Position numbers and translations under genes: made by a program. This document shows positions 47,402 to 60,900 of a DNA stretch of 64,000 bases, one piece after another. The notes beneath the pieces are model-generated. The model was not told the origin of the DNA. It worked only from the letters and a program-made list of their open reading frames with translations, and ran no database searches. Every line of letters starts with the position of its first letter. The first letter of the stretch is position 1. This DNA is from Aristolochia californica (Eukaryota > Streptophyta > Magnoliopsida > Piperales > Aristolochiaceae), in contig JARWKL010000002.1 of NCBI GenBank assembly GCA_029961685.1, positions 27,930,908 to 27,994,907 of the forward strand. The letters run 5' to 3'.

Positions 47402-49251
47402 CATGCTTTAAAAGTGGTGGATATACATGCTAGAAATATGTTGAGGATGCAAGTGGACCATGTGATCCAAAAATTTCAAAGAGTAGAAAAAATCAAATTC
47501 TCAAGTGGTTGGATATTTACCAAAGCCAAACAACCCACTTTTTGCCTATCCTTAAAAATCACAGATACTTTTTGGAACTATCTCTCTCAGCATTTGTGCA
47601 TTTCCATTTTGGATGTTCAAAATTTGTTTTCAGAGCCAAACATGAGTTTTCACTCTCCCATTTCTCTCCTAAACAAAAAAGAAATATGGCATAACAAAAT
47701 GAAAATTTTTGACTTCAAGTATCCAAAAAAATTTGAAAATTATTTCACGCACTAAAAATGAACTCCAAGGTTTTGTTATCCATGTTTGGGAAATTCCACT
47801 AGTACTGCCCCAAATAATAAGCTATGTGGAATTTTATAGGAAAGGGACTTCTAACTGATCCTAACATGTTTTAAATGTGGTGGATATGTATTCTTAGAAC
47901 ATGTAGAGGATGCAAGTGGACCTAGTGATCCTAAAATTTCGAGTAGAAAAAATCAAATTCTCAAGTGGTTGGATATTTACCAGAGCCAAACAACCCACTT
48001 TTTGCCTATCCTTAAAAATCACAGATATATTTTGGAACTATCTCTCTCAGCATTTGTGCATTCAGATTTTGGTTGTTTAAAATTTGTTTCTAGATCCAAA
48101 CTTGAGTTTTCACTCTCCCATTTTTCTCGTAAACAAAAAAGATAAAAGGCATAACAAAATGAAAATTTTAGAGTTCATGTACTCAAAAAAATTTGAAAAT
48201 AATTTCACGCACTAAAAAAGAACTCCAAGGTTTTGTTATCCATGTTTGGGAAATTCCACAAGTACAACCCCTAATAATTAGCCTGGTGGAATTTTAAAGG
48301 AAAAGGGACTTGTAACTGGTCCTAACAAGCTTTAAATGTGGTGGATATACATGCTAGAAACATGTTGAGGATGCAAGTTGACCAAGTGATCCAAAAATTT
48401 CAAAGAGTAGAAAAAATCAAATTCTCAAGTGGTTGGATATTTACTAGAACCAAACAACCCACTTTTGGCCTATCCTTAAAAATCACAGATACTTTTTGGA
48501 ACTATCTCTCTCAGCATTTGTGCATTTCCATTTTGGATGTATAAAATTTGTTTTCAGAGCCAAAGATGAGTTTTCATTCTCCCATTTCTCTCCTAAACAA
48601 AAAAGAAATATGGCATAACAAAATGAAAATTTTTGAGTTCAAGTATGCCAAAAAATTTGAAAATTATTTCATGCACTAAAAATGAACTCCAAGGTTTTGT
48701 TATCCATGTTTGGGAAATTCCACTAGTACTACCCCAAATAATAAACTATGTGGAATTTTATAGGAAAGGGACTTCAAACTGATCCTAACATGTTTTAAAT
48801 GAGGTGGATATGTATGCTAGGAACATGTAGAGGATGCAAGTGGACCTAGTGATCCTAAAATTTCAAGGAGTAGAAAAAATCAAATTCTCAAGTGGTTGGA
48901 TATTTACCAAAGCCAAACAACCCACTTTTTGCGTATCCTTAAAAATCACAGATACATTTTGGAACTATCTCTCTCAGCATTTGTGCATTCAGATTTTGGA
49001 TTTTTAAAATTTCTTTTCAGATCCAAACTTTAGTTTTCACTCTCCCATTTTTTCTCGTAAACAAAAAAGATATTTGGCATAACAAAATGAAATTTTTAGA
49101 GTTTATGTACTCAAAAAAATTTGAAAATTACTTCACGTACAAAAAATGAACTCCAAGGTTTTCGTATCCTTCTTCAGGAAATTCCACTAATACAACCCCT
49201 AATAATAAGCTTGCTGGAATTTTATAGGAAAGTGACTTCTAACTTATCCTA
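47402..49251 (+). repeat. HOR dimer, two copies (B2-D2)x2
   Basis: Starts: 47402 B2, 47865 D2, 48326 B2, 48789 D2; copy lengths 924 and 926 bp. B2 copies share ATATACATGCTAGAAA, TTTCAAAGAGTAG, TTTCAGAGCCAAA and CATTTCTCTCCTAAAC. D2 copies share CATGTTTTAAATG, GGATATGTAT, GAACATGTAGAGG, GATCCTAAAATTTC, GTGCATTCAGATTTTGG and TACTCAAAAAAATTTG. The first D2 has the short K allele (TTTCGAGTAG) and the second has TTTCAAGGAGTAG, so that allele was changed after duplication, perhaps by conversion. Confidence 0.78.
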
Positions 49252-52200
49252 AAGTGCTTTAAATGTCGTGGATATGCATGCCAGAAACATGTTAAAGATG
49301 CAAGTGCACCTAGTGATCCAAAAATTTCAAGAGTCAAAAAAATCAAATTCTCAAGAGGGTGGATATTTACCTGAGCCAAACAACCCACTTTTTTCTTATC
49401 CTTCAAAAAAATCAGGGATACTTTTTTGAACTATATCTCTCAGCATTTGTGCATTTCCATATTGGATGTTCTAAATTTGTTTTCAGATCCAAACTTGAGT
49501 TTTCACTCTCCCATTTTTCTCGTAAACAAAAAAGATATAAGGCATAACAAAATGAAAATTTTAGAGTTCTTGTGTGCAAAAAAATTTTAAAATTATTTCG
49601 TGCACTAAAAATGAAATTCAAGGTTTTGTTATCCATGGTTGGGAATTCTACTAGTACAACCCCTAATAATAAGCTTGGTGGAATTTTATAGCAAAGGGAC
49701 TTCTAACTGATCCTAACATGCTTTAAATGTGGTGGATATGCATCCAAGAAACATGTTGAGGACGCAAGTGGAGCTAGTGATCCAAAAATTTCTAGGTGTA
49801 GAAAAAATCAAATTGTCAAGTGATTGGATATTTACCAGAGCCAAACAACCCACTTTTTTCCTATCCTTAAAAATCACAGATACTTTTTGGAACTATCTCA
49901 CTCAGCATTTGTGCAGTTCCATTTTGGATGTTCTAATTTGTTTTCAGATCCAAACTTTAGTTTTCACTCTCCTATTTTTCTCGTAAACAAATAAGATATA
50001 ACGCATAACAAAAAGAAAATTTTAGAGTTCATGTATGAAAAAAAAATTTTAATTATTTCATGCACTAAAAATGAACTCCGCGGTTTTGTTATCCAAGTTT
50101 GGGAAATTCCATTAGTTCAACCACTAATAATAAGCTTGGTGGAATTTTATAGGAAAGGGACTTCTAACTGATCCTAACATGCTTTAAATATGGTGGATAT
50201 GCATGCCAGAAACATGTTGAGGATGCATGTGGACTTAGTGATCCAAAAATTTAGAGGAGTAGAAAAAATCAAATTCTCAAGCGGTTGGATATTTACCAGT
50301 GCCAAACAACCCACTTTTTCCCGATGCTGAAAAATCACAGATACTTTTTGGAACTATCTCTCTCAGCATTTGTGCATTTCCATTTTGGATATTCAAAATT
50401 TTTTTTTTGATGGAAACATGAGTTTTCACTCTCCCATTTTTCATGTAAACAAAAAAGATATATGGCATAACCAAAATGAATATTTTAGAGTTCAAGTATG
50501 CAAAAAAAATTGAAAATTATTTCTCGCACTAAAAATGAACTCCAATGTTTTGTTATACATGTTTTTGAAATTCCACTAGTACAATCCCTAATAATAAGCT
50601 TGGTGGAATTTTATTGGAAAAGGGACTTCTAACTGATCCTCACATGCTTTTAATGTCGTGGATATGCATGCCAGAAACATGTTGAGGATGCAAGTGGACC
50701 TAGTGATCCATAAATTTCAAGGAGTAGAAATAATCAAATTCTCAAATGGTTGGGTATTTACCAGAGCCAAACAACCCACTTTTTGCCAATCCTTAAAAAT
50801 CACAGATAATTTTTGGAACTATCTCTCTCATCATTTGTGCATTTCTTTTTTGGATGTTCAAATTTTTTTTTCTGATCCAAACTTGAGTTTTCACTTTCCT
50901 ATTTTTCTCGTAAACTAAAAAGATATAAAGCATAACAAAATGAAAATTTTAGAGTTCATGTATGAAAAAAAAATTTAAAATTATTTCACGCACTAAAAAT
51001 GAACTCCAAGGTTTTCTTATCCATATTTTGGAAATTCCACTAGTACAACCCCTAATAATAAGCTTGCTGGAATTTTATAGGAAAGGGACTTCTAACTGAT
51101 CCTAACATGCTTTAAATTTGGTGGATATGCATGTTAGGAAAATGTTGAGGATGCAAGTTGACATAGTGATACAAAATCTCCAGGAGTAGCAAAAATCAAA
51201 TTTCCAAGTGGTTGGATATTTACCAGAGCCAATCAACCCACTTTTTGCCTATCCTTAAAAATCATAGATACTTTTTGGAACTATCTCTCTCAAATTTTGT
51301 GCATTTCGATTTTGGATGTTCAAAATTTGCTTTGAGATCTAAACATGAATTTTTACTCTCCCATTTTTCTCTAAAACAAAAAATTTATTAGGCATAACAA
51401 ATAGAAAATTTTAGAATTCATGTATGCAAAAAAAATTGATAATTATTTCACGCACTAAAAATGAATTCCGAGGTTTTGTTATCCATGTTCGGGAAATTCC
51501 ACTAGTACTACCCCTAATAATAAGCTTGGTGGAATTTTATAGGAAAGGGACTTCTAACTTATCCTAACATGTTTTAAATGTGGTGGATAAGTATGCCAGG
51601 AACAAGTAGAGGATGCAAGTGGACCTAGTCATTTAAAAATTTCAAGCAGTAGAAAAAATCAAATTCTCAAGTGGTTGGATATTTACCAGAGCCAAATACC
51701 CCACTTTTTACCTATCCTCAAAAATCACAGATATTTTTTGGAACTATCTCTCTCAACATTTGTGCATTTCCATTTGGGATGTTCAAAATTTGTTTCCAGA
51801 TCCACACTTGAGTTTTCACTCTCCCATTTTTCTCGTAAACAAAAAAGATATAAGGCATAACAAAATGAAAATTTTAGAGTTCATGTTCTCAAAATAATTT
51901 GAAATTTATTTCACGCACTAAAAATAAACTCCAATGTTTTGTTATCCTTGTTTGGGAAATTCGACTTGTACAAACCCTTATAATAAGCTTTCTGGAATTT
52001 TATAGGAAAGGGACTTCTAACTGATCCTAACATGCTTTAAATGTGGTGGATATCCATGAAAGAACCATGATGAGGATGCAAGTGGAACTTGTGATCCAAA
52101 AATTTCTTGGAGTAGAAAAAATCAAATTCTCAAGTGGTTGGATATTTACCAGAGCCAACCAACCCACTTTTTTCCTATCCTTAAAAATCACAGATACTTT

Positions 52201-52490
52201 TTGGAACTATTTCTCTCAGCATTTGTGCATTTCCATTTTGGATGTTCAAATTTGTTTTCAGATCCATACTTGAGTTTTCACACTCCCATTTTTCTCGTTA
52301 ACAAAAAAGATAAGGCATAAAAAAATGAAAATTTTAAAGTTCATGTATGCAAAAAAATTTGAAAATTATTTCACGCACTAAAAATGAACTCCAAGGGTTT
52401 GCTATCCGTGTTTGGGAAATTCCACTAGTACAAACACTAATAATAAGCTTGGTGGAATTTTATAGGAAAGGGACCCCTAACTGATCCTAA
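49252..52490 (+). repeat. Irregular monomer region
   Basis: Starts: 49252, 49717, 50178, 50643, 51106, 51568 and 52031. The copy at 49252 is F-like (CATGTTAAAGATGC, CTTCAAAAAAATCAGGG). The copy at 49717 is P-like (GTGCAGTTCC), a type otherwise seen only in the first 4.2 kb of the window. The copy at 51568 is D-like (AACAAGTAGAGG, AAGCAGTAG). No ordered unit is seen. Confidence 0.68.
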
Positions 52491-54758
52491 CAAGCTTTAA
52501 ATGTGGTCGATATCCATGCCAGGAACATGTTGAGGATGTAAGTGGACCCGGTGATCCAAAAATTTCAAGGAGTAGAAAATATCAAATTCTCAAGTGGTTG
52601 GATATTTACCAGAGCCAAACAACCCACTTTTTGCCTATCCTTAAAAATCACAGATACTTTCTAGAACTATCTCTCTTAGCATTTGTGCATTTTCATTTTG
52701 GATGTTCAAATTTTGTTTTCAGATGGAAACATGAGTTTTCACTCTCCCATTTTTCTCGTAAACAAAAAAGATAAATGGCATAACAAAATGAATATTTAAG
52801 AGTTCATGTATACAAAAAAAATTGGAAATTATTTAACGCACTAAAAATAAACACCCAGGTTTTGTAATACATGTTTGGAAAATTCCACTAGTACAACCCC
52901 TAATAATAAGCTTGGTAGAATTTTATAGGAAAGGGACTCCTAACTAATCCTAACATGCTTTAAATGTGGTGGATATGCATGCCAGAAACATGTTGAGGAC
53001 GCAAGTGTACTAGTGATACAAAAATATGGAGTAGAAAAAATAAAATTCTCAAGTGGTTGGATAATTACGAGAGCCAAAAAAGATGTTCAAATTCTCAGCA
53101 TTTGTGCATTTCCATTTAGGATGTTCAAATTTGTTCTTAGATCCAAACATGAGTTTTCACTCTCCCATTTTTCTCGAAAACAAAAAAGATATAACGCATA
53201 ACAAAATGAAAATTTTAGAGTTCATGTATGCAAAAAAAATTGAAAATTATTTCACGCACCAAAAATGAACTCCAAGGTTTTGTTATCCATGTTTGGAAAA
53301 TTCCACTATTACAACCCCTAGTAATAAGCTTGGTGGAATTTTATAGGGAAGGGACTTCTAACTGAGCCTAACATGCTTTAAATGTGGTGGATCTGCATGC
53401 CAGGAAAATGTTGAGGATGTAAGTGGACCAAGTGATCCAAAAATTTGAAGGAGTAGGGAAAATAAAATTCTCAAATGGTTGGATATTTACAAGAGCCAAA
53501 CAACCCACTTTTTGCCTATCCATGAAAATCAGAGATACTTTTTGCAACTATCTCTCTCAGAATTTTTGCACTTCCATTTTGGATGTTCAAAATTTGTTTT
53601 CAAATCCAAACTTGAGTTTTCACTCTCCCATTTTTCTCATAAAAAAAAAGATATAAGGAATAACTAAATGAAAATTTTAGAGTTCATGTATGCAAAAAAA
53701 TTTGAAAATTATTTCACGCACTAAAAATGAACACCAAGGTTTTGTTATCCAAGTTTTTGAAATTCCACTAGTACAACCCCTAGTAATAAGCTTGGTGGAA
53801 TTTTATAGGAAAGGGACTTCTAACTGATCCTAACATGCTTTAAATGTGGTGGATTTGCATGTCAGGAACATGTTGAGGATGCAAGTGGACCTAGTGATCC
53901 TAAAATTTCAGGGAGTAGAAAAAATCAAATTTTCCACTGGTTTGATATTTACCAGAGCCAAATAACCCACTTTTTGCCTTTCCGTAAAAATCACAGATAT
54001 TTACTGGAACTATATATCTCAGCATTTGTGCATTTCCATTTTGGATGTTCAAAATTTGTTTTCAGATCCAAACATGAGTTTTCACTCTCCCATGTTTCTC
54101 GTAAACAAAAAAGATATATGGCCTAACAAAATGAAAATTTTAGAGTTCATGTATAAAAAAAAATTTGAAAATTATTTGACGCATTAAAAATGAACTCCAA
54201 GGTGTTGTTATAAATGTTTGTGAAATTCCACTAGTACAACCCCTAATAATAAGCTTGGTGGAATTTTATAGGAAAGGGACTTCTAACTGATCCTAAGATG
54301 CTTTAAATGTGGTGGATATGCATGCCAGAAACATGTTGAGGATGCAAGTGGATCTAGTGATCCAAAAATTTCTTGGAGTAGAAAAAATCAAATTCTCAAA
54401 TGGTTGGATATTTACCTGAGCCAAGCAACCCACTTTTTGCCAATCCTGAAAAATCACAGATACTTTTTGGAACTATCACTCTCACCACTTGTGCATTTCC
54501 ATTTTGGATGTTCAAAACTTGTTTTCAGATCAAAACTTGAGTTTTCACTCTCCCATTTTTCTCGTAAACAAAAGAGGAATCAGGCATAACAAAATGAAAT
54601 TTTAAAGTTCATGTATGCAAAAAAAAATGAAAATTATTTCACGCAATAAAAATGAACTCCTAGGTTTTGCTATCCATGTTTTGGAAATTCCACTTGTACA
54701 ACCCATAATAATAAGTTTGGTGGAATTTTATAGGAAAGGGGCCGCTAACTGATCCTAA
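52491..54758 (+). repeat. Z-?-X-Y-? segment
   Basis: Starts: 52491 Z-like (GGACCCCTAACTGATCC, AACAAGCTTTAAATG), 52954 rearranged monomer, 53372 X (GAAGGAGTAG, AAGGAATAACTAAATG, CCAAGTTTTTGAAATTCC), 53834 Y (GGATTTGCATGTCAGG, CCAAATAACCCAC, GAACTATATATCTCAGC, ATAAATGTTTGTGAAATTCC), 54297. The X-Y pair is matched by X-Y at 61690-62619, about 8.3 kb (18 monomers) downstream. Both pairs lie within a few monomers of Z-type copies, which suggests an old higher-order unit of the Z-X-Y kind. Confidence 0.64.
53072..53098 (+). other. Deletion with templated filler in one monomer
   Basis: In the monomer starting at 52954, GAGAGCCAAA is followed by AAAGATGTTCAAATT and then CTCAGCATTTG. The segment from ACAACCCAC through CTATCTCT is missing. 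The filler GATGTTCAAATT is identical to a segment of the same monomer about 40 bp downstream (AGGATGTTCAAATTTG). The monomer is 418 bp. The pattern fits template switching during repair or replication. Confidence 0.75.
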
Positions 54759-57700
54759 CAAGCTTTCAATGTGGTGGATATGCATGCCAGGAACATGTTG
54801 AGGATGCAAGTGGACCTAGTGATCCAAAGATTTCAAGGAGTAGAAAAAATCAAATTCTCAAGTGGTCGGATATGTACCAAAGCCAAACAAAACACTTTTT
54901 GCCTATCCTTAAAAAATACAGATACTTTTTGGAACTATCTCTCTTAGCATATGTGCATTTCCATTTTGGATGTTCAAATTTGTTCTCAGATCCAAACCTG
55001 AGTTTTCACTCTCCCATTTTTCTCGTAAACAAAAAAGATATAAGGCCTACCATAATGAAAATTAAAAAGTTCAATTATGCAAAAAAATTTGAAAATTATT
55101 TCACGTTTTAAAAATGAACTCCAACGTTTTGTTATCCATGTTAGGGAAATTCCACTAGTACAACCCCTAATAATAAGCTTGGTGGAATTTTATAGGAAAG
55201 GGACTTCTAACTGATCCTAACATGCTTTAAATGTGGTGGATATGCATGCCAGAAACATGTTGAGGATGCAAGAGGACCTAGTGATCCAAAAATTTTAACG
55301 AGTAGAAAAAAACTAATTCTCAAGTGGTTGGATATTTACTAGAGCCAAACAACCCACTTTTTCCCTATCCTTAAAAATCATAGATACTTTTTGGAACTAT
55401 CCCTCTCAGCATTTTGGCATTTCCTTTTAGGATGTTCAAAATATTTTTTCAGATCCAAACTTGAGTTTTCACTCTCCCATTTTTCTCGTAAACAAGAAAG
55501 ATATAAGACATAAGAAAATGAAAATTTTAGAGTTCATGTATGGTAAAAAATTAGAAAATTATTTAATGCACGAAAAATGAACTCCAAGGTTTTGTTAACC
55601 ATGTTTGGGAAATTCCACTAGTACCACCCCTAATAATAAGCTTGGTGGAATTTTTCAGGAAAGGGACTTCTAATTGATCGTAACATGCTCAAAATGTGGT
55701 GGATATGCATGCCACAAACATGTTGAGGATGCAAGAGGACCTAGTGATCCAAAAATTTCGAGTAGAAAAAATCAAATTCTCAACTGGTTGGATATTTACC
55801 AGAGCCAAACAAACCACTTTTTGCCTATCCTAAAAAATCACAAATACTTTTTGGAACAATTTCTCTCAGCATTTGTGCATTTCCATTTTGGATGTTCAAA
55901 TTAGTTTATAGATCCAAACGTGAGTTTTCACTCTCCCATTTTTCTCGTAAACAAAAAAGATATAAGGCATAAAAAAATGAAAATTTTAGAGTTCATGTAT
56001 GCAAAAAAAATTTAAAATTATTTCATGCACTAAAAATGAACTCCAAGATTTTATTTTCCAAGTTTGGGAAATTCCACTACTACAACCCCTAGTAATAAGC
56101 TTGGTGGAATTTTATAGGAATGGGACTTCTAACTGATCCTAACATGCTTTAAATGTGGTGGATATGCATGTCAGGTAGATGTTGAGGGTGCAAGTGGACC
56201 TAGTGATCCAAAATTTTGAATGGCTAGAAAAAATCAAATTCTCAAGTGGTTGGATATTTACCAGAGCCAAACAACCCACATTTTGCCTATACTTAAAAAT
56301 CACAGATACTTTTTGGAACTATCTCTCTCTGCATTTGTGCATTTCCAGTTTGGATGTTGAAAATTTCTTCCTAAATCCAAACATGATTTTTCACTTTCCC
56401 ATTTTTCTCGTAAACAAAAAAGATATAAGGCTTAACAAAATGAAAATTTTAGATTTCAAGTATGCAAAAAAATTTGAAAATTATTTCACGCACTAAAAAT
56501 GAACTCCAAGGTTTTGTTATCAATGTTTGGGAAATTCTACTAGTACAAGCCCAAATAATAAGCTTGGTGGAATTTCGTAGGAAAGAGACTTCTAACAGAT
56601 CCAAACATGCTTTAAATGTGGTGGATAAGCATGCCAGAAACATGTTAAGGATGCAAGTGGAACAATAGATCCAAAAATTTCAAGGAGTAGAAAAAATCAA
56701 ATTCTCAAGTGGTTGGATATTTACCTGAGCCAAACAACCCACTTTTTGCCTATCCTTCAAAAAAATCACAGATACTTTTTGGAACTATCTCTCTCAACAT
56801 TTGTGCATTTCCATTTTGGATGTTCAAATTCGTTTTCAGATCCAAATTTGAGTTTTCACTGTCCCATTTTTCTCGAAAACAAAAAAACATAAGGCATAAC
56901 AAAATGAAAATTTTAGACTTCATGTATGCAAACAAATTTGAAAATCATTTCACGCACTAAAAATGAACTCCATGGTTTTGTTATCAATGTTTGGGAAATT
57001 CCACTAGTACAACCCCTAATAATAAGCTTTGTGGAATTTTATAGGAAAGGGACTTCTAACTGATCCTAACATGCTTTAAATGTGGTGGATATGCATGCCA
57101 GAAACATGCTGAGGATGCAAGTGGACCTAGTGATCCAAAAATATCAAGGATTAGAAAAAATCAAATTCTCAAGTGGTTGGATATTTACCAGAGCCAAACA
57201 ACCCACTTTTTGCCTATCCAAAAAAATCACAGATACTTTTTGGAACTATCTCTCTCAGCATTTGTGCATTTCCATTAGGATGTTCAAATTTGTTTTCACA
57301 TCCAAACTTGAGTTTTCATTCTCACATTTTTCTCGTAAACAAAAAAGATATAAGGCAAAACAAAATGAACATTTTAGAGTTCATGTATGCAAAAAAAATT
57401 GAAAATTATTACACGCACTAAAAATGAACTGCAAGGTTTTGTTATCCATGTTTGGGAAATTCCACTAGTACAACAACTAATAATAAGAATGGTGGAATTT
57501 TATTGGAAATGGACTTCTAACTGATCCTAACATGCTTTAAATGTGGTGGATATGCATGCCAGAAACATGTTGAGGATGCAAGTGGACCTAGTGATCCCAA
57601 AATTTCAAGGAGTACAAAAAATCAAATTCTCAAGTGGTTGGATATTTACCATTGCCAAACAACCCACTTTTTGCCTATCCTTAAAAATCACAGATACTTT

Positions 57701-57993
57701 TTGGAACTCTCTCTCTCAGCATTTGTGCATTTCCATTTTGGATGTTCAAAATTTGTTTTCAAATCCAAACTTGAGTTTTCACTCTCCCATTTTTCTCATA
57801 AGCAAAAAAGATATAAGGGATAAAAAAATGAATATTTTAAAGTTCATGTATGCAAAAAAATTTGAAAATTATTTCAAGCACTATAAATCAACTCCAAGGT
57901 TTTGCTATCCTTGTTCGGCAAATTCCACTAGTACAACCCCTAATAATAAGCTTGGTGGAATTTTATAGGAAAGGGACTTCTAACTGATCCTAA
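54759..57993 (+). repeat. Z monomer followed by irregular monomers
   Basis: Starts: 54759 Z (GGGCCGCTAAC, AACAAGCTTTCAATG, CAAAACACTTTTTG), 55221, 55684 K (TTTCGAGTAG), 56143, 56606, 57070 and 57531. The copy at 56606 has CTTCAAAAAAATCACAG, a variant of the 3-bp insertion found in X monomers further on. The copy at 57070 is one of the closest to the overall consensus. No fixed order could be assigned. Confidence 0.66.
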
Positions 57994-60900
57994 CATGCTT
58001 TAAATGTAGTGGATATGCATGTCAGGAACATGTTGTGGATGCAAAGGGACCTAGTGATCCAAAAATTTCAAGTTGAAAAAATCAAATTCTCAAGTGGTTG
58101 GGGATTTTCCAGTGCCAAACAAGCCAGTTTTTGCCTATCCATAAAAATCACAGATACTTTTTGGAACTATCTCTCTCAGCATTTGTGCATTCCCATTTTG
58201 GATGTTTAAAATTTGTTTTCAAATCCAAACTTGAGTTTTTACTCTTCCATTTTTCTCGTAAAAAAAATATAAGGCATAACAAAATGAAAATTTTAGAGTT
58301 TATGAACGCAAAAAAAATTAAAAATTATTTCACCCACTAAAAATGAACTCCAAGGTTTTATTATCTATCTTTGGGAAATTCCACTAGTAGCACCCCTTAT
58401 AAGAAGCTTTGTAGAATTTTATAGACAAGGGACTTCTAACGTATCCTAACATGCTTTAAATGTGGTGGATATGCATGCCAAAAACATGTTTAGGATGCAA
58501 GTGGACCTAGTGATCCAAAAATTTTGAGTAGAAAAAATCAAATTCTCAAGTAGTTGGATATTTTCCAGAGCCAAACAACCCACTTTTTGCAATTCATTAA
58601 AAGTCACAGATACTTTTTGGAACTATCTCTCTCAGCATTTATGCATTTTCATTTTGGATGTTCAAATTTGTTTTAAAATCCAAAATTGAGTTTTCACTCT
58701 CCCATTTTTCTCGTAAGCAAAAAAGATATAAGGCATAACAAAATTAAAATGTTATAGTTCATGTATGCAAAAAAACTTGAAAATTATTTCACGCACTAAA
58801 AATGAACTTCAAGGTTTTGTTATCCAAGTTTGGGAAATTCCACTAGTACAAACCCTAATAATAATCTAGGTGGAATTTTATAGGAAAGGGACTTCTAACT
58901 GATCCTAACATGCTTTAAATGTGTTGGATATGCATGTGAGGAACATGTTGAGGATGCAAGTGGAACAAGTGATCCAAAAATTTCAAGGAGTATAAAAAAT
59001 CAAATTCTCAAGTGGTTGGATATTTACCAGAGCCAAACAACCCACTTTTTGCCTATCCTTCAAAAAAATCACAGAAACTTTTTAGAACTATCTCTCTCAG
59101 CATTTGTGCATTTCCATTTTGGATGTTCAAAATTTGTTTTTAGATCCAAACTTGAGTTTTCACTCTCCCATTTGTCTCGTAAAAAAAAAGGATATAAGGA
59201 ATAACTAAATGAAAATTTTAGATTTCATGTATGCAAAAAAATTTGAAAATTATTTACCGCACTAAAAATGAACTCCAAGGTTTTGTTATCCAAGTTTTTG
59301 AAATTCCATTAGTAAAACCCCTAAGAATAAGCTTGGTGGAATTTTATAGGAAGGGGACTTCTAACTGATCCTAACATGCTTTAAATGTGGTGGATATGCA
59401 TGCCAGAAACATGTTGAGGATGCAAGTGGAGCTAGTGATCCAAAAATTTCAAGGATTAGAAAAAATCAAATTCTCATGTGGTTGGATATTTAGCATAGCC
59501 AAAACCCCCACTTTTTCCCAATCCTTAAAAATCACAGATACTTTTTGGAACTATCTCTCTCAGCATTTGAGAATTTCCATTTTGGATGTTCAAAATTTGT
59601 TTTCAGATCCAAACTTGAGTTTTCACTCTCCCATTTTTCTCATAAATAAAAAAGATATAACACATAAAAAAATTAAAATTTTAGAGTTCATGTATGCAAA
59701 AAAAATTGAAAAAATTTTCACCCTCTAAAAATGAACTCCAACGTTTTGTTATCCATGTTTGGGAAATTCCACTAGTAGCACCCCTAATAATAAGCTTTGT
59801 GGAATTTTATAGGCAACGGACTTCTAACGTATCCTAACATGCTTTAAATGTGGTGGATATGCATGCCAGAAAAATGTTTAGGATGCAAGAGGACCTAGTG
59901 ATCCAAAAATTTCGAGTAGAAAAACTCAAATTCTCAAGTAGTTGGATATTTTCTAGCGCCAAACAACCCACTTTTTTCAAATCATTAAAAGTCATAGATA
60001 CTTTTTGAAATTATCTCTCTTAGCATTTGTGCATTTCCATTTTGGATGTTCAAATTTGTTTTAAGATCCAAACTTGAGTTTTCACTCTCCCATTTTTCTC
60101 GTAAACAAAAAAGATATAAGGTATAACAAAATGAATATTTTAGAGTTCATGTATGCCAAAAAAATTAAAAATTATTTCACGCACTAAAAATGAACTTCAA
60201 GGTTCTGTTATCCAAGTTTGGGAAATTCCACTAGTACAACCCTAATAATAAGCTTGGTGGAATTTTATAGGAAAGGGACTTCTAACTGATCCTAACATGC
60301 TTTAAATGTGGTGGATATGCATATCAGGAACATGTTGAGGATGCAAGTGGAACTAGTGATCCAAAAATTTCAAGGAGTACAAAAAATCAAATTCTCAAGT
60401 GGTTGGATATTTACCAGAGCCAAACAACCCACTTTTTGCCTATCCTTCAAAAAAATCACATATACTTTTTGGAACTATCTCTCTCAGGATTTGTGCATTT
60501 CCATTTTGGATGTTCAAAATTTGTTTTCAGATCCGTACTTGAGTTTTCACTCTCCCATTTTTCTCGTAAACAAAAAAGATAAAAGGAATAACTAAATGAA
60601 AATTTTAGAGTTCATGTATGCAAAAAAATTTGAAAATTATTTACCGCACTAAAAATGAACTCCAAGGTTTTGTTATCCAAGTTTTCGAAATTCCACTAGT
60701 ACAACCCCTAGTAATAAGCTTGCTGGAATTTTCTAGGAAAGGGACTTCTAACTGATCCTAACATGCTTTAAATGTGGTGGATTTGCATGTCAGGAACATG
60801 TTGAGGATGCAAGGGGGCCTAGTGATCCAAAAATTTCAAGGAGCAGAAAAAATCAAATTCTCAAGTGGTTGGATATTTACCAAAGCCAAACAAAACACTT

